IMG/VR virus record: IMGVR_UViG_3300030004_000014
Coordinates: 24,109-88,108 of that record
Direction: 5' to 3' (one strand)
DNA from: a virus
Length of the DNA: 64,000 bases
Of the stretch, positions 1 through 10,457 are shown piece after piece. The notes below the pieces were generated by a model. The model was not told the DNA's origin. It ran no database searches and saw only the letters and a program-made list of their open reading frames with translations. The position numbers and the translations under genes are program-made. Every line of letters starts with the position of its first letter. Within the stretch, counting starts at the first letter, position 1.

Positions 1-432
1 ACTCAAGTTAATGTTAATCATTCTGCTGTTATAGGAAAAAGAGATGTTATTACATTTACTGTTAATACTTATCCACTTAACTTGGGCAATACACCAAAAC
101 GTCTTCTTGGAGATTTTATCAATAGTGTCTATTATTGTAATTGTAATGTAATTTATAAATCCCCTTCTGATATAGCTAAGACAATAAAAGATTATGATGA
201 ATTATACTTATTCAATCTTGATAAACTAAGTCAGATTGATTTATTTCAAAAACAATTTTCAGAATTAACTTTCTTAGGAAAACGTATTTTTGCTCCTGCA
301 TTATTTAAAGATGAACATTCTTATAAAATTGAAGAAAGTCAAGTAAATGGATGGTTGAATTTAGGATGTGATTTTACATATGTTAGATCTGAACAGTTTT
401 CTCCTGGTGTAGAAAAGGACAATAAGAAATGA
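1..432 (+). CDS. Phage protein of unknown function, 5' end outside the window
   Basis: The reading frame is open from the first base of the window to TGA at 430-432, so this is the last 143 residues of a longer gene. An in-frame TTG at 82 could be taken for a start, but the frame is open upstream of it and no Shine-Dalgarno sequence precedes it. The visible part is a mixed alpha/beta soluble protein with no signal peptide or membrane segment. The stop overlaps the ATG of the next gene (ATGA at 429-432), so the two are probably translationally coupled and belong to one tail operon. I do not recognise a family; a tail-related role is inferred from position only. Confidence 0.7.
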   Translation, partial: TQVNVNHSAVIGKRDVITFTVNTYPLNLGNTPKRLLGDFINSVYYCNCNVIYKSPSDIAKTIKDYDELYLFNLDKLSQIDLFQKQFSELTFLGKRIFAPALFKDEHSYKIEESQVNGWLNLGCDFTYVRSEQFSPGVEKDNKK

Positions 433-3400
433 CAGACAGTATTTTTAATGGATTAGGATTATCAGATTTAAAATCTATAGACAATTCATCTCCTCCTAGT
501 ATTCAGAAAGAACAAATTAAAGATATAAATACTCCAGTCAAATCTCCTACAACAAATATCATTGATGGATTAGATTTAGAAAGCGATAAATTAGATAACG
601 TTATGAGTAAGATCAATAATACTTTTAAAACAAAGAATAGAGTGAAAGAATTAAGTATAGATTTGCATTCTATAGATTCTAATGCTTCTTTACAAAATAC
701 ATCAGATTTACATTCATATATTCTAGATCGTAAAAAGATCGCTACTAATTTAAATACAGCATTTAAAGGTTCTGTTAGTAAAGCTGTTTCTGGAGATAAT
801 GAAAAAACTAAAAATACTGGAGCTACTGTTAAAGGTGAGTTTGATCTTGCTATTAATACAATCATAAATGAAAAGATTTTACTAAATGGATTTACAACAT
901 TAAACAGAATTAATATAAATCAATTACAAGTCTTGAAGAACATAAATAAATTTAATACATCTATCTTTACAAACTATCTCTCACAGAGCTTATCATTACA
1001 ATACAAACAGACCGCATTGACCAAAGATTTATTAAATGTTACAAGAGCAGTTGGGGCTATCATTGAAGGTAAGTTAGATGCCATCAAAATAAATACTTCA
1101 TTGTCTATACCTAAAAAAGAATCGATGATTGATCATATCAAAGGAAGTATCAAGAAATCTTTTTATGATAAAATAGGAAGGACTGTTATAGATACTGGAT
1201 ATGACCTTGGAAAAAAGCATCTATTTGATCCTACACTAACAGCAGTTAAAGATATTAGTTCTGGTAGAAAATCTGTAAAACAAGTTAAAGATGAATTATC
1301 TGCACATATGAAAAAACAATATGATCATTATTCTAAAAAAACTATAGATCTTAAAAGACACAGCTTTGATGTAGCTAGAAGAAATGGTGGAAAAAGAACA
1401 GAGAACGTCCTTGATTTCTTAGATGATTCTGGTTCATATGTTAAAAATAAATCGATGGCAGCATACTCATTCACTTTAGATAAATTACATGAATTTAATG
1501 AAAGTGATTTTAAGAAAGATATCATAAATAAATATGATACGACATCTAGACGTATTGGTGTAAATGCTAGAAATTATAAACGCAAATTTGACCATCTTCA
1601 TCTTAAAGATCATATTGAAGAATTCATGTCAGATATGACTCCAGATATGATTAAGAGATTGGCGAATGATAAGAAATTAAGAGATAGATATTTTAGAGCT
1701 AAAAAGAAACATATTCAAGATTTTATTAATAAGAATAAAACTGATTTAGGTGCTCATTATAGAGAAGTTGAAAAATCTTTAAAAGACAAAGTTACATGTT
1801 TTGAACAGTATGTAGATTCAAATGAATTTGTACATAAAAATCAAGTTAGATATAAAGCTTTAAAGCGCAAGATAAAAAGAACTGATTTCAAGAAAGAAAT
1901 TACAAATAGTAAAAAATCAATTGGAAATAGATTAACAAATATTAAAAATAGTATTTTTGATGATAATGATATTCATGATGATATTACTGAAGATTATGTT
2001 AATTCTTCACATTCTAATAAATCTCATATCGCCAATGACGATATTGAAATTCTTAAGTTATATATTAATGAAATTAATAACTACAATAGAACAGGATCTG
2101 GTAAGATTCCGAGTGATGTTAAGAAACTAGCTAATGAATTAGGACTCATAAAGAAACAGTCTGTTAAGAATAAGGTTAGAAATCTTTCAAGTAGATATAT
2201 TCCAAAAGCAGCTTCTAAATCAGAGTTTACAAGAATTACTAAAAATGTTAGATCTACAACTACGAATAGTTATAACACAGCAAAAGATAAAGTACGAGAT
2301 ACATACAACTCTATTACTGAAGATGGTGTTTTAAATAAGATTAGTAAATTAAAATCTGGAATAGGAAATAAGATTCCATTATCTGAAGAAACACGAGATA
2401 AGATTTTAAGTTATCTTCCTGAAATTAATGCGCTTGCTGCTGGTAAGAAAATAGCCGGTGTTCCATTAGATGTTTTAGAGATTTGTGGAGAAGCTGGTAT
2501 TCTCCCAAGCAAAATTGTTTCGGTCGCTAGATTGGCTGATAAAGCAGTTGATAAAGGATACTTGCATCATAGTGCTAAAGGTGTCACAAAGAGAGTTCTC
2601 AAAGGACAACTTGCTTATGGTACTGGTGGTTTGGGTGGTAGTTCTGAAGGAAATGGAATATATGGTGGTGGAGTCAATATAGATTTAAATCCGCTTAAAG
2701 AATCTATTGATAGTTTTCACCAATCATTTAGAACATTCAGTGCCGCATCGTTAAAAGTTTTTAAATCTATGCAGACTGGTAGTGGTGCCACAGGGAATGG
2801 TTCTGGTAGCATAAATACTGTTCAAGAAAAAACTCGTATGCAAAAAATTATGGGTAAACTTAAATTCTGGAAAAAAGATAATACACCCAATAATAAACCT
2901 GAAGAGATTGGAGATATTCATAAATTATTTAAAGCTGCTACTACGGTTGTTGGCGGGTCTGCTTCTGTCTATGGAAAATATTTAAAGTTTATGGGACATA
3001 TTCCTGCCTTTGGTACAAAGGTATTGTTTGGAAAACATGAAAATGATCCATTTGTTGATGTTTATAGGAAAGATCAGAGAGATGCAGGACATCCTCTTGT
3101 TACCAAAAAACAATTAGAAAAAGGATGCTATTTTAAAGATGGTAATCCTGTTAGAAATGTCTCTTATATTAAAGAACCTATTTTTGATAAGAAAGGTAAT
3201 ATGCTTGTTAGTGAAGAAGATATTAAAGCTGGATTAGTGGATATTAGAGGAAAGAATATAGCGAATCGTAAATTTACAATATCTCGATTTGGTAAAATGG
3301 CGGATATTACTGGTATGCTAGGAAGTAAAGCATTAGGTATTACTGGATCTTTAGCTAAAGTTTATGGTCATACTTTACTTGGTTTAGGAAAGGCTGGTTT

Positions 3401-6400
3401 TGGTGCTGCTAAATTCTTAGGTGGAAAAGCTGTTGATTTATTAAACGGAGATGCTGTCAAGACATTAACAAAAGGCGGTGTTGGTTTAGCTGGTGTTCTT
3501 GGTAAGATGTATGGTGGTATGTTTGGTATGGGTTTAAAAGGATTGGGTGGTGCCGGTAAATTTGGAACTGGGTTATTGGGAAATATGTTAGGATTTAATA
3601 AAGGTGGTGGAAATAAGAAGGATCTTGAAGAAATAGTTGGTAGAAGACTAGATACTATTATTGGTATTCTACATGGTAGTCATATACCAGTTCCTCCAAA
3701 TTCTGGAAGAAATAGATTTAATAGAGTTGTTGGTGGAATGCATAATGTTGCTAATTTAAATAAAACAGTTAGAAATAAACTCAATGCAGTTATGAGAACA
3801 ACTAGTCAATTAAGACCTAGAGCAGAATCACATATAGAACAGAATGCTGATAGACATCCAGCTCTTATGAATATTGTTAGTGCTAATAGTCTTAATCACT
3901 ATGCTAATATGCAACATACTCCCGCTAATAATGTTGATCATGATAATAATGATGAGCATCACGATAGTACAGCAGAGACACTTATCGAATTGGCTATTGG
4001 AAATTATTTAAAAGATAAAGCTATAAAAGGTGGTAAATATGTATTTGGTAAAACTGCTACTGGTGCAAAGTTTATTGGAAAAGGAGTTGGTAAAGGCGTA
4101 AGCCTTGCTGCAAAAGGAGTTGGTGCTTCTGCTAAAGTTGCCGGTAAAGGAGCTATGATTGTTGGTAAAGGTGCTGCAAAAGGAACATCTGCTGTGGTAA
4201 AAGGTGTTATTAATGTATTAGGAAAAACTAAGTATGGTAGGATGGTATCAGCTGCTGCATTAACGGCAGGTGCTGGCTATGCTGCTTATAAAGGTATGAA
4301 TAGAGCTGATACGAGAGCCAAAGAAGATCAGCGTAGTCTTTATGGATCTGCTGGCGGTGCAGCACGAAATGCTGTTGCTACAGATGCTGCGGTTTATGGT
4401 GCTGCTGCTGTTGGTAGTAAACTTATTTCTAAAGCTGCTGGCAAACTCGGTATTGACATTGGTGCAAAATTAGCTGCTAGAGCTGGTGCTAAGCTTATTC
4501 CTGGTGTTGGTCTTGTACTAGGGACGGCTTCTGCTGTCATGCGGGCACGGCGAGGCGATTATCTTGGTTCTGTATTAGAATTTGCAAGCGGTCTTGTTTC
4601 AACTGTTCCTTTCGTTGGTACTGCTATATCGGTTGGTATTGATGGTTATTTAGCATATAGAGATTATAATAATTCTTATAAAGTTGCTGATCATTCACAG
4701 AAGTTTATTACAAAAGATCGTGTTACTGCATATGGCTTTGATGTGAGATATAAAGAGGATGTTTTACAACTAGAACACGATGTTCATGTTGCTATGTCTG
4801 AAAAAGGAGCTAAAGTAACTAAAAGTAGATTAAGTTCTTTTGCTAAACTGTTTGGACTACCTGATCTATCGAAAGATCCTATTGCATATAAATATTTCTT
4901 ACTGTGGTATAATAATAGATTTGTTAATATCTTTTCAAGATACTGTGCTATTCTAAAATCATTTGGTTTACAGTATTCAGTACAAGACGAAGTAGATAAA
5001 AACACTATGAATAAAGTTATACCTGAGTTTCAAAAACAAACTGCTAATATTGTTAATCAACATAAATCACTTGTATTATCTAAATCTGCGTTTGATAAAT
5101 ATAAAGCCGACTATGAAAAAAGTGAAAAAGATAAACAACAAAAAGATAAAGATAAATTACATCCTAAAACTGTACCAAATACTACAACAGATAATAAAGA
5201 TAATAGTAATTTAAAAGTATTAACGGCTCTAGAAGTTAGTAAACTTAAAACAACACAAGTAAATAAGATATCACCAGAACATTTTCCTGATAAAAATAGT
5301 AATAGTAATAGTAATAGTAATAAGTCTACTAAAAAAGTCGTAGCTAGTCATGTCATGACACCAGCCGAAGTTATTGCAAATAGATCAAATAAACTTCATG
5401 AAGATTCTCCAAGAGGATTCGATAGAGCAACTAAAACTGTTAAAGAAAATAATCCTAGAGATATTGCTAAGTTTAATAAGAAAGTTGTTGAAACTTCTGT
5501 TGATCAATCTAGTACGGTTTCTAAATATGTAAAAGCTAAAGATGATGAATATGGTCCTCATATGCCTTCTGGTCCTGCAAATGACAATTCAAAAACTGTT
5601 GTTGGTAATGATAATACTGCATTAATAAGTAAAGCCAAAACAGCAGTTGCTGCTCCTTCTACTCCGTCAAGTCCGGACAGTCTTGGTTCATTAAGTGCTA
5701 AATTTGAATCTTCTGCAAAAGGGTCTTCTGCTGTTGGTTATGATAAAGTTGGTGGAACGTCATATGGTAAGTATCAGATAGCGTCTGCGGTTGGTACATT
5801 TAGTGCGTTTATTAAGTTCTTAAAATCTCAACCTGGTAATGGTCCTATTGTTGCACAGCGATTAGAATCTGCTGGTCGTGCTAATACTGGATCTAAATCC
5901 GGTACTGTTCCTGACGAATGGAAAAAAATTGTTAGTGAAGGATTAATGAGTGATTATGAGCATGCATTCATTAAGAAAACTATATATGATAAAGCTCTTG
6001 ATAAAATAAAAGGAAAAGCTAGAGAATACGTCGATAAATTTAAAGCAGTACAACAAGTATTGTGGTCAACTGCTGTTGGTAGTGGTGCCGGTGGCGCAGC
6101 AAATATATTTAATTCTGTTGGTGAAAAAGCACAAAATGTTTCAGAATTTATTAAAGCTGTTTATGAAAAACGTAGTACTAAATATGGTAGTTCTACTGCT
6201 GGTGTACAAGCAAGTATGGTAAATAGATTTAAGGATGAATCTAAACTAGCACTTGGTATGATTGGTGGAGAGGGTGATAGTACTATGCAAGTTGCTAGTG
6301 CATCGACTCCTTCTGCTCCTACGACAGATACAAAACAGGCACCCGCTAGTTCTGGTGGTACACAACCGGTACAGACGGCATCTGCTTCTAGCGATTCTTC

Positions 6401-6905
6401 TGGTATCGCAGGGTCTGGTCCTAGCGTTGGCGAAACACAAGCTAGTCAGTCTATTGCAAAACAATCAATGCCGAGTTCAAGTGGTGGTAATTCATTAGCT
6501 ATGAATGCTTTTAATGGTATGGATAATACGGTATCAACATCAAATACTGTTGCACAGAGAAGAGGTGCAGTTGCTTCAACTGCTGCTAGAAACAGTACGA
6601 TGTCTGCTAATTCTACTGCCAGAGATATTACAACAACTGCTAATACTGTTGCTGATACTGCAAAAAGTATTGCTTCATTGACAAACGTTATGAAAACTGC
6701 ATTTGGCGTTAAACAAGATGGTACAAGCATAATGCATGATATGCATAAAACATTAGCTACTAATACTAAACAACCTCCGATGGTCAATATGCCCATTTCT
6801 ACACATCAGGATAATCGTACTCAGGTTAGTCATAATGAAGAAAGTGGTAATAAAGATGCTTATGATGGTTTTGGTATAAACATTCAAAAACAGATGGTGG
6901 GGTAA
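429..6905 (+). CDS. Giant tape-measure-like tail protein with lysozyme-like domain
   Basis: 2158 residues, the largest protein here. Roughly residues 1-700 are charged, Lys/Asp-rich and helical. Residues about 860-1500 are rich in Gly, Ala and Val with many hydrophobic GAxxxG-like stretches, as in the membrane-active part of tape measure proteins. Residues about 1620-1660 hold a run of Asn-Ser repeats. Residues about 1750-1940 look like a peptidoglycan hydrolase: an AKFES motif with candidate catalytic Glu1760, followed by GYDKVGGTSYGKYQIAS, the Gly/Tyr/Gln-rich pattern of lysozyme-like phage domains. The C-terminus is Ser/Thr/Ala-rich. The combination of extreme length, helical and hydrophobic segments and a cell-wall hydrolase domain suggests a tape measure that also opens the cell wall during DNA injection. 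It overlaps the upstream stop and lies four bases before the next gene. Another large virion protein is possible. Confidence 0.6.
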   Translation: MTDSIFNGLGLSDLKSIDNSSPPSIQKEQIKDINTPVKSPTTNIIDGLDLESDKLDNVMSKINNTFKTKNRVKELSIDLHSIDSNASLQNTSDLHSYILDRKKIATNLNTAFKGSVSKAVSGDNEKTKNTGATVKGEFDLAINTIINEKILLNGFTTLNRININQLQVLKNINKFNTSIFTNYLSQSLSLQYKQTALTKDLLNVTRAVGAIIEGKLDAIKINTSLSIPKKESMIDHIKGSIKKSFYDKIGRTVIDTGYDLGKKHLFDPTLTAVKDISSGRKSVKQVKDELSAHMKKQYDHYSKKTIDLKRHSFDVARRNGGKRTENVLDFLDDSGSYVKNKSMAAYSFTLDKLHEFNESDFKKDIINKYDTTSRRIGVNARNYKRKFDHLHLKDHIEEFMSDMTPDMIKRLANDKKLRDRYFRAKKKHIQDFINKNKTDLGAHYREVEKSLKDKVTCFEQYVDSNEFVHKNQVRYKALKRKIKRTDFKKEITNSKKSIGNRLTNIKNSIFDDNDIHDDITEDYVNSSHSNKSHIANDDIEILKLYINEINNYNRTGSGKIPSDVKKLANELGLIKKQSVKNKVRNLSSRYIPKAASKSEFTRITKNVRSTTTNSYNTAKDKVRDTYNSITEDGVLNKISKLKSGIGNKIPLSEETRDKILSYLPEINALAAGKKIAGVPLDVLEICGEAGILPSKIVSVARLADKAVDKGYLHHSAKGVTKRVLKGQLAYGTGGLGGSSEGNGIYGGGVNIDLNPLKESIDSFHQSFRTFSAASLKVFKSMQTGSGATGNGSGSINTVQEKTRMQKIMGKLKFWKKDNTPNNKPEEIGDIHKLFKAATTVVGGSASVYGKYLKFMGHIPAFGTKVLFGKHENDPFVDVYRKDQRDAGHPLVTKKQLEKGCYFKDGNPVRNVSYIKEPIFDKKGNMLVSEEDIKAGLVDIRGKNIANRKFTISRFGKMADITGMLGSKALGITGSLAKVYGHTLLGLGKAGFGAAKFLGGKAVDLLNGDAVKTLTKGGVGLAGVLGKMYGGMFGMGLKGLGGAGKFGTGLLGNMLGFNKGGGNKKDLEEIVGRRLDTIIGILHGSHIPVPPNSGRNRFNRVVGGMHNVANLNKTVRNKLNAVMRTTSQLRPRAESHIEQNADRHPALMNIVSANSLNHYANMQHTPANNVDHDNNDEHHDSTAETLIELAIGNYLKDKAIKGGKYVFGKTATGAKFIGKGVGKGVSLAAKGVGASAKVAGKGAMIVGKGAAKGTSAVVKGVINVLGKTKYGRMVSAAALTAGAGYAAYKGMNRADTRAKEDQRSLYGSAGGAARNAVATDAAVYGAAAVGSKLISKAAGKLGIDIGAKLAARAGAKLIPGVGLVLGTASAVMRARRGDYLGSVLEFASGLVSTVPFVGTAISVGIDGYLAYRDYNNSYKVADHSQKFITKDRVTAYGFDVRYKEDVLQLEHDVHVAMSEKGAKVTKSRLSSFAKLFGLPDLSKDPIAYKYFLLWYNNRFVNIFSRYCAILKSFGLQYSVQDEVDKNTMNKVIPEFQKQTANIVNQHKSLVLSKSAFDKYKADYEKSEKDKQQKDKDKLHPKTVPNTTTDNKDNSNLKVLTALEVSKLKTTQVNKISPEHFPDKNSNSNSNSNKSTKKVVASHVMTPAEVIANRSNKLHEDSPRGFDRATKTVKENNPRDIAKFNKKVVETSVDQSSTVSKYVKAKDDEYGPHMPSGPANDNSKTVVGNDNTALISKAKTAVAAPSTPSSPDSLGSLSAKFESSAKGSSAVGYDKVGGTSYGKYQIASAVGTFSAFIKFLKSQPGNGPIVAQRLESAGRANTGSKSGTVPDEWKKIVSEGLMSDYEHAFIKKTIYDKALDKIKGKAREYVDKFKAVQQVLWSTAVGSGAGGAANIFNSVGEKAQNVSEFIKAVYEKRSTKYGSSTAGVQASMVNRFKDESKLALGMIGGEGDSTMQVASASTPSAPTTDTKQAPASSGGTQPVQTASASSDSSGIAGSGPSVGETQASQSIAKQSMPSSSGGNSLAMNAFNGMDNTVSTSNTVAQRRGAVASTAARNSTMSANSTARDITTTANTVADTAKSIASLTNVMKTAFGVKQDGTSIMHDMHKTLATNTKQPPMVNMPISTHQDNRTQVSHNEESGNKDAYDGFGINIQKQMVG

Positions 6906-6908
6906 TTC

Positions 6909-8918
6909 ATGACAAGCATAGCCGATAATAATGAAACACTTGTTAGAAATGCATTTATTGTATCATTTTCAGAAACTGGTGATTTTAATAACTACATAGA
7001 AGTTCTTGGTTATGAACTTCAGTCTGATTTAGGAACTGATGGTAGTGGTACGGTTGATAATCCATCAACACCTACTGCTGTACAGTCTATGTTAGATTCT
7101 CCAAGTGCTGATGGTGCTATTCCTGTATATTTTACAAAGAGAAAATGTAGAGATACTTCTATTGGTGGAAATGATGCTATTAACTGTTTACCACAATTTT
7201 GTAATAACGATGATATTCCATATGATTTAACATCGAGTAATGCAACTGGTGGTTATTTAGATGGAAATAATTCTAGTGGTATAGGTCAAATGGGCAGAGT
7301 TTATAGTCAGATGTATGATGATACAAAACGGATTGCATATTTTACATTTGGTGTTCCTAAATTTAATAACGTTGCTGATTTCTATTCAAAAGCAGTTAGT
7401 GATAAATTACTTAATTTAATGAATAACGGCGAGTCTAGTGTTACTATTGGTAATCTTGTTGGTACAGTTATTGGTACAATTATTAAACTTCCTGCTCTTC
7501 CGCTTATCTGGATTTATAATGCTGTCCAAGGCGCTACAAAAACACCTATTACAAAGTACTATGATTTTAAATCAACTATGCCTCTGTATTACAGATGTGT
7601 CAATTCGTTTCTTATTTCATTAGCAATTAATATGGGTTTGTGTAATGATGGATATTTTACACAAGGAAATGCTAAATTAAATTTAGATCAAAATGGTTCA
7701 CAAACAGAACCGACAAGTACAGCACAAGAAGCTATTGCAGACTCTGTTGCAAGTAGTCTTTCTCCAGGTTCTGCTACTGATATGCCAGATCTATTTAGAG
7801 ATTATGGATTTGATATTTTTCAGATCATGTTAAGAAAACATAAGTATGAAGATGTTAATTTTAATATTGGTAGCATGTCTACAGATCAAGCGTTGCAGAA
7901 CTTAATGAGTGGTTCGGTTACAACCGAAGATACTAGCGGAACTATCACAGATGATACAAGTACTAGTACTACTTCTATTATTGAAGAATTTACAGACGAT
8001 TTTATTACACAATTCGGATCACAGGTTGTTGGTACTCTTTATGATGCCGCATTATTTGTTGGGTTTAGAGTAGAAAAAGGCACTGATACATCTGAATCAT
8101 TTGGTAATCAAACTGGTAAATCAGCTATGGAAGAAAGTGTTAACAGTAGAATAAGTCAAAATAGAGGAAATATTTTTAATACCATGGCTGGAAAATTATC
8201 TGGTACCGCTTTAGATGGTTTTGTTAAAGCTGGTATTGATGTTGCTAAAGGTGTTGTAGAAGGCGCTGGTCTTCAGGGTATTGAAAATGTTGTAGCCGGA
8301 ACTGCTTATATAGACTTTCCTGAAGTTTGGATGAATAGTGATTTTAGCAGAAGTTATAGTTTAAATCTGTCATTAAGATCTCCTTATGGAGATCCTTACT
8401 CACTGATGCAGAATCTTTATATTCCATATGCTATGTTGTTTTGTGCTGCTGTTCCTAGGTCGGCTGGTCAGGCTGCATATACATCACCTTTCTTATGTCG
8501 TGTTTATTGTCGTGGTATGTTTTCTATTCCATTGGGTATTATATCTTCTATGCATGTAAAACGCGGTGCTGATCAATATGGATGGACATATGGTGGATTA
8601 CCAACATGTCTTGATATTAGTATGGATTTAAAAGATCTATCTCCCGCTCTGTATGTTGCTATTGGTGGTGATGCAGATGGTATCCCTGATATCTTTGGTG
8701 CTAACTCATCATTCCAAGAATATATGGCTACGTTATCTGGTATTGGTTTGAAAGAACGCATGTCTTTCTTTATTAATATTAGAAAGAAAGCTGAATATAT
8801 ACTAAAGTTACAATCTGCTACTAAGTTATCTCCTTTCTATTGGGGTATGGTCGCTGGTGATTCATTACCAGGAAGATTGATATCTCGTTTTATTCCATCT
8901 CGACTTAATACAAACTAA
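6909..8918 (+). CDS. Tail or baseplate structural protein
   Basis: 669 residues, starting four bases after the giant tail gene and preceded by a GGTGGGG ribosome site. The N-terminal half carries Ser/Thr/Gly-rich linkers (around residues 250-275 and 330-360). A hydrophobic segment near residues 175-205 contains several Leu/Ile/Pro and could contact a membrane or be buried. The C-terminal third (about 460-640) looks like a conserved compact domain rich in aromatic residues, Gly and Pro, with the sequence SLRSPYGDPYSLMQNLYIPY. Such domains are typical of baseplate hub or tail-tube-initiator proteins of large myoviruses, but I cannot name a precise homologue. It is the last gene of the operon and is followed directly by a 13-bp hairpin terminator. 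The structural role rests on context. Confidence 0.5.
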   Translation: MTSIADNNETLVRNAFIVSFSETGDFNNYIEVLGYELQSDLGTDGSGTVDNPSTPTAVQSMLDSPSADGAIPVYFTKRKCRDTSIGGNDAINCLPQFCNNDDIPYDLTSSNATGGYLDGNNSSGIGQMGRVYSQMYDDTKRIAYFTFGVPKFNNVADFYSKAVSDKLLNLMNNGESSVTIGNLVGTVIGTIIKLPALPLIWIYNAVQGATKTPITKYYDFKSTMPLYYRCVNSFLISLAINMGLCNDGYFTQGNAKLNLDQNGSQTEPTSTAQEAIADSVASSLSPGSATDMPDLFRDYGFDIFQIMLRKHKYEDVNFNIGSMSTDQALQNLMSGSVTTEDTSGTITDDTSTSTTSIIEEFTDDFITQFGSQVVGTLYDAALFVGFRVEKGTDTSESFGNQTGKSAMEESVNSRISQNRGNIFNTMAGKLSGTALDGFVKAGIDVAKGVVEGAGLQGIENVVAGTAYIDFPEVWMNSDFSRSYSLNLSLRSPYGDPYSLMQNLYIPYAMLFCAAVPRSAGQAAYTSPFLCRVYCRGMFSIPLGIISSMHVKRGADQYGWTYGGLPTCLDISMDLKDLSPALYVAIGGDADGIPDIFGANSSFQEYMATLSGIGLKERMSFFINIRKKAEYILKLQSATKLSPFYWGMVAGDSLPGRLISRFIPSRLNTN

Positions 8919-8927
8919 GTTTAAATG

Positions 8928-8957
8928 ACATAGAGGGACCACGAGGTCCCTCTATGT
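8928..8957 (+). terminator. Hairpin terminator after the tail operon
   Basis: A 13-bp perfect stem (5' arm 8928-8940, 3' arm 8945-8957) with loop ACGA lies ten bases after the stop of the 669-residue gene. The GC-rich core is GAGGGACC/GGTCCCTC. There is no long T-run directly after it. Confidence 0.8.
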
Positions 8958-9015
8958 TGTTAATCATGTTTTAAAATTATAGTATAGATTTGGCCCATTT
9001 TAAGGGATATCCATC

Positions 9016-10401
9016 ATGGATTTCAAAGAGGCAACAGATTCAGTTTTGTCATATCTATTAGACGTTTGTTTTAGTAAATTATCAAGTCTTCCTACTTTGG
9101 GAAAAGAAGATATTAAAAAGATCATCGATACTCTAATTATTGAAAAGAAAGCTACTATTGCTGTAAATACAGATCTTGGTATTTGTGTTACTAGACTTGT
9201 TGATTTCGGCAATTGGGATGATTATTGCTATGGTATCGTTGATACGGTTGCTAAAGATATTGCTAAATATATTAGTACTAATTTACATTTCATCAGAAAT
9301 GATGCTGTTGATATTGCTACTCATATTTCCAATAAAATTGAAAGCAATTTACCAAATGTTGAAGACCCGATTATATATGAAAAGAATATTATTGATTGGG
9401 GTCGCTTAAATGATGAAAATTTGATGTCTAATGTTTCATTGATTTTAAATAATAGATTCAATATGGAATCTATTGCCTCCACTGTCGGTTCTTCTGTAAT
9501 TGCTATTAATAGAATTAAAAATTCTAAGATCAAAACAATCCATACTGATTATATTACTAAAGTTCTTAAATCGACAGAGTGTAATGAATTTACCAGTATT
9601 CTTACTGATAATATTTCTTTTGCTAGATTTGTCATTGACTTAGCAGATAAGTTAGCACACGCCTTTTATAGAACTAATCTAAAATCAATTATTGAAAAAA
9701 TTGATTACTATGAAGATAAAATTATTCATCTTGGTGCCGACAATGAATTTGGGGAATCTGCTCCCGCTCTCGATGAAAATATTGAAGTCTTAAAAGTTGT
9801 TATTATGTTAACTCGTTATGTTCTCAATTACTATCGTAATATCAATAAAGATGTTTTATTCTTTGATAAGACCACGATCAATTCTGATGCTTTACATGAT
9901 GTTGACCACGATGCTGTTGATTTATATTCTATCTTTATCAATAGTAGTAAGTATAATGGACGAGATGTTCGTTTTGGTGTCACGAAAGATTATGTTAATT
10001 CTTCTAAAGAGAATCTTAAAGATATTGTTGAAGCTACACAGAATGAGCGCAATAATAATTTTAAAATCATCTATGAGAATAAACAACGTGAATTGTTAAT
10101 TTATGAGATGAATATGTATTATAAAGACTTGATTGAAAAAGATCCTAGAGCTAATATTCTTATTGATAAATTGAATGATTCTATTGGTTTATCGATCAGT
10201 CTTTTGAATACAAATTCTCTGGTTGATATTTTGGTCAAATTTGTTATTGAAATGGAAGATAATAAACTTATGAAATTGTTATATACTGCCATTAATTATT
10301 ATATCAACAAATTAGTTGATGTTAAAGAAATCTCTTCTGAAGACATCGCAACAACTTTATATTTGGGAACTGGTGATACTATCTTGACTGTTATCGAATA
10401 A
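9016..10401 (+). CDS. Unknown phage protein, 461 aa
   Basis: A monocistronic gene between two hairpin terminators. It starts at an ATG preceded by AAGGGAT. The protein is mostly alpha-helical, rich in Ile, Asn, Asp and Lys, without Cys motifs, signal peptide or clear membrane segment. Residues about 310-370 look like a charged helix (KENLKDIVEATQNERNNNF) that may form a coiled coil. I recognise no enzyme motif. Its position between the tail operon and the baseplate genes is compatible with a structural or assembly role, but nothing in the sequence proves this. Confidence 0.6.
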   Translation: MDFKEATDSVLSYLLDVCFSKLSSLPTLGKEDIKKIIDTLIIEKKATIAVNTDLGICVTRLVDFGNWDDYCYGIVDTVAKDIAKYISTNLHFIRNDAVDIATHISNKIESNLPNVEDPIIYEKNIIDWGRLNDENLMSNVSLILNNRFNMESIASTVGSSVIAINRIKNSKIKTIHTDYITKVLKSTECNEFTSILTDNISFARFVIDLADKLAHAFYRTNLKSIIEKIDYYEDKIIHLGADNEFGESAPALDENIEVLKVVIMLTRYVLNYYRNINKDVLFFDKTTINSDALHDVDHDAVDLYSIFINSSKYNGRDVRFGVTKDYVNSSKENLKDIVEATQNERNNNFKIIYENKQRELLIYEMNMYYKDLIEKDPRANILIDKLNDSIGLSISLLNTNSLVDILVKFVIEMEDNKLMKLLYTAINYYINKLVDVKEISSEDIATTLYLGTGDTILTVIE

Positions 10402-10416
10402 TCTATTTATGACTTG

Positions 10417-10448
10417 ATCACGGGAAGGGCGTAGGCCCTTCCCGTGAT
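10417..10448. terminator. Bidirectional hairpin terminator between convergent genes
   Basis: A 14-bp perfect stem (10417-10430 with 10435-10448), loop GTAG, core CACGGGAAGGGC. It lies between the end of the plus-strand gene at 10401 and the end of the minus-strand gene at 10458, so it probably serves both. Confidence 0.8.
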
Positions 10449-10457
10449 AAGTACATC

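Noticed and set aside
6246-6796. Antisense and alternate frames over the end of the giant tail gene
   Set aside because: Low-complexity shadows of the Ser/Thr/Ala-rich C-terminus; no ribosome site or promoter.
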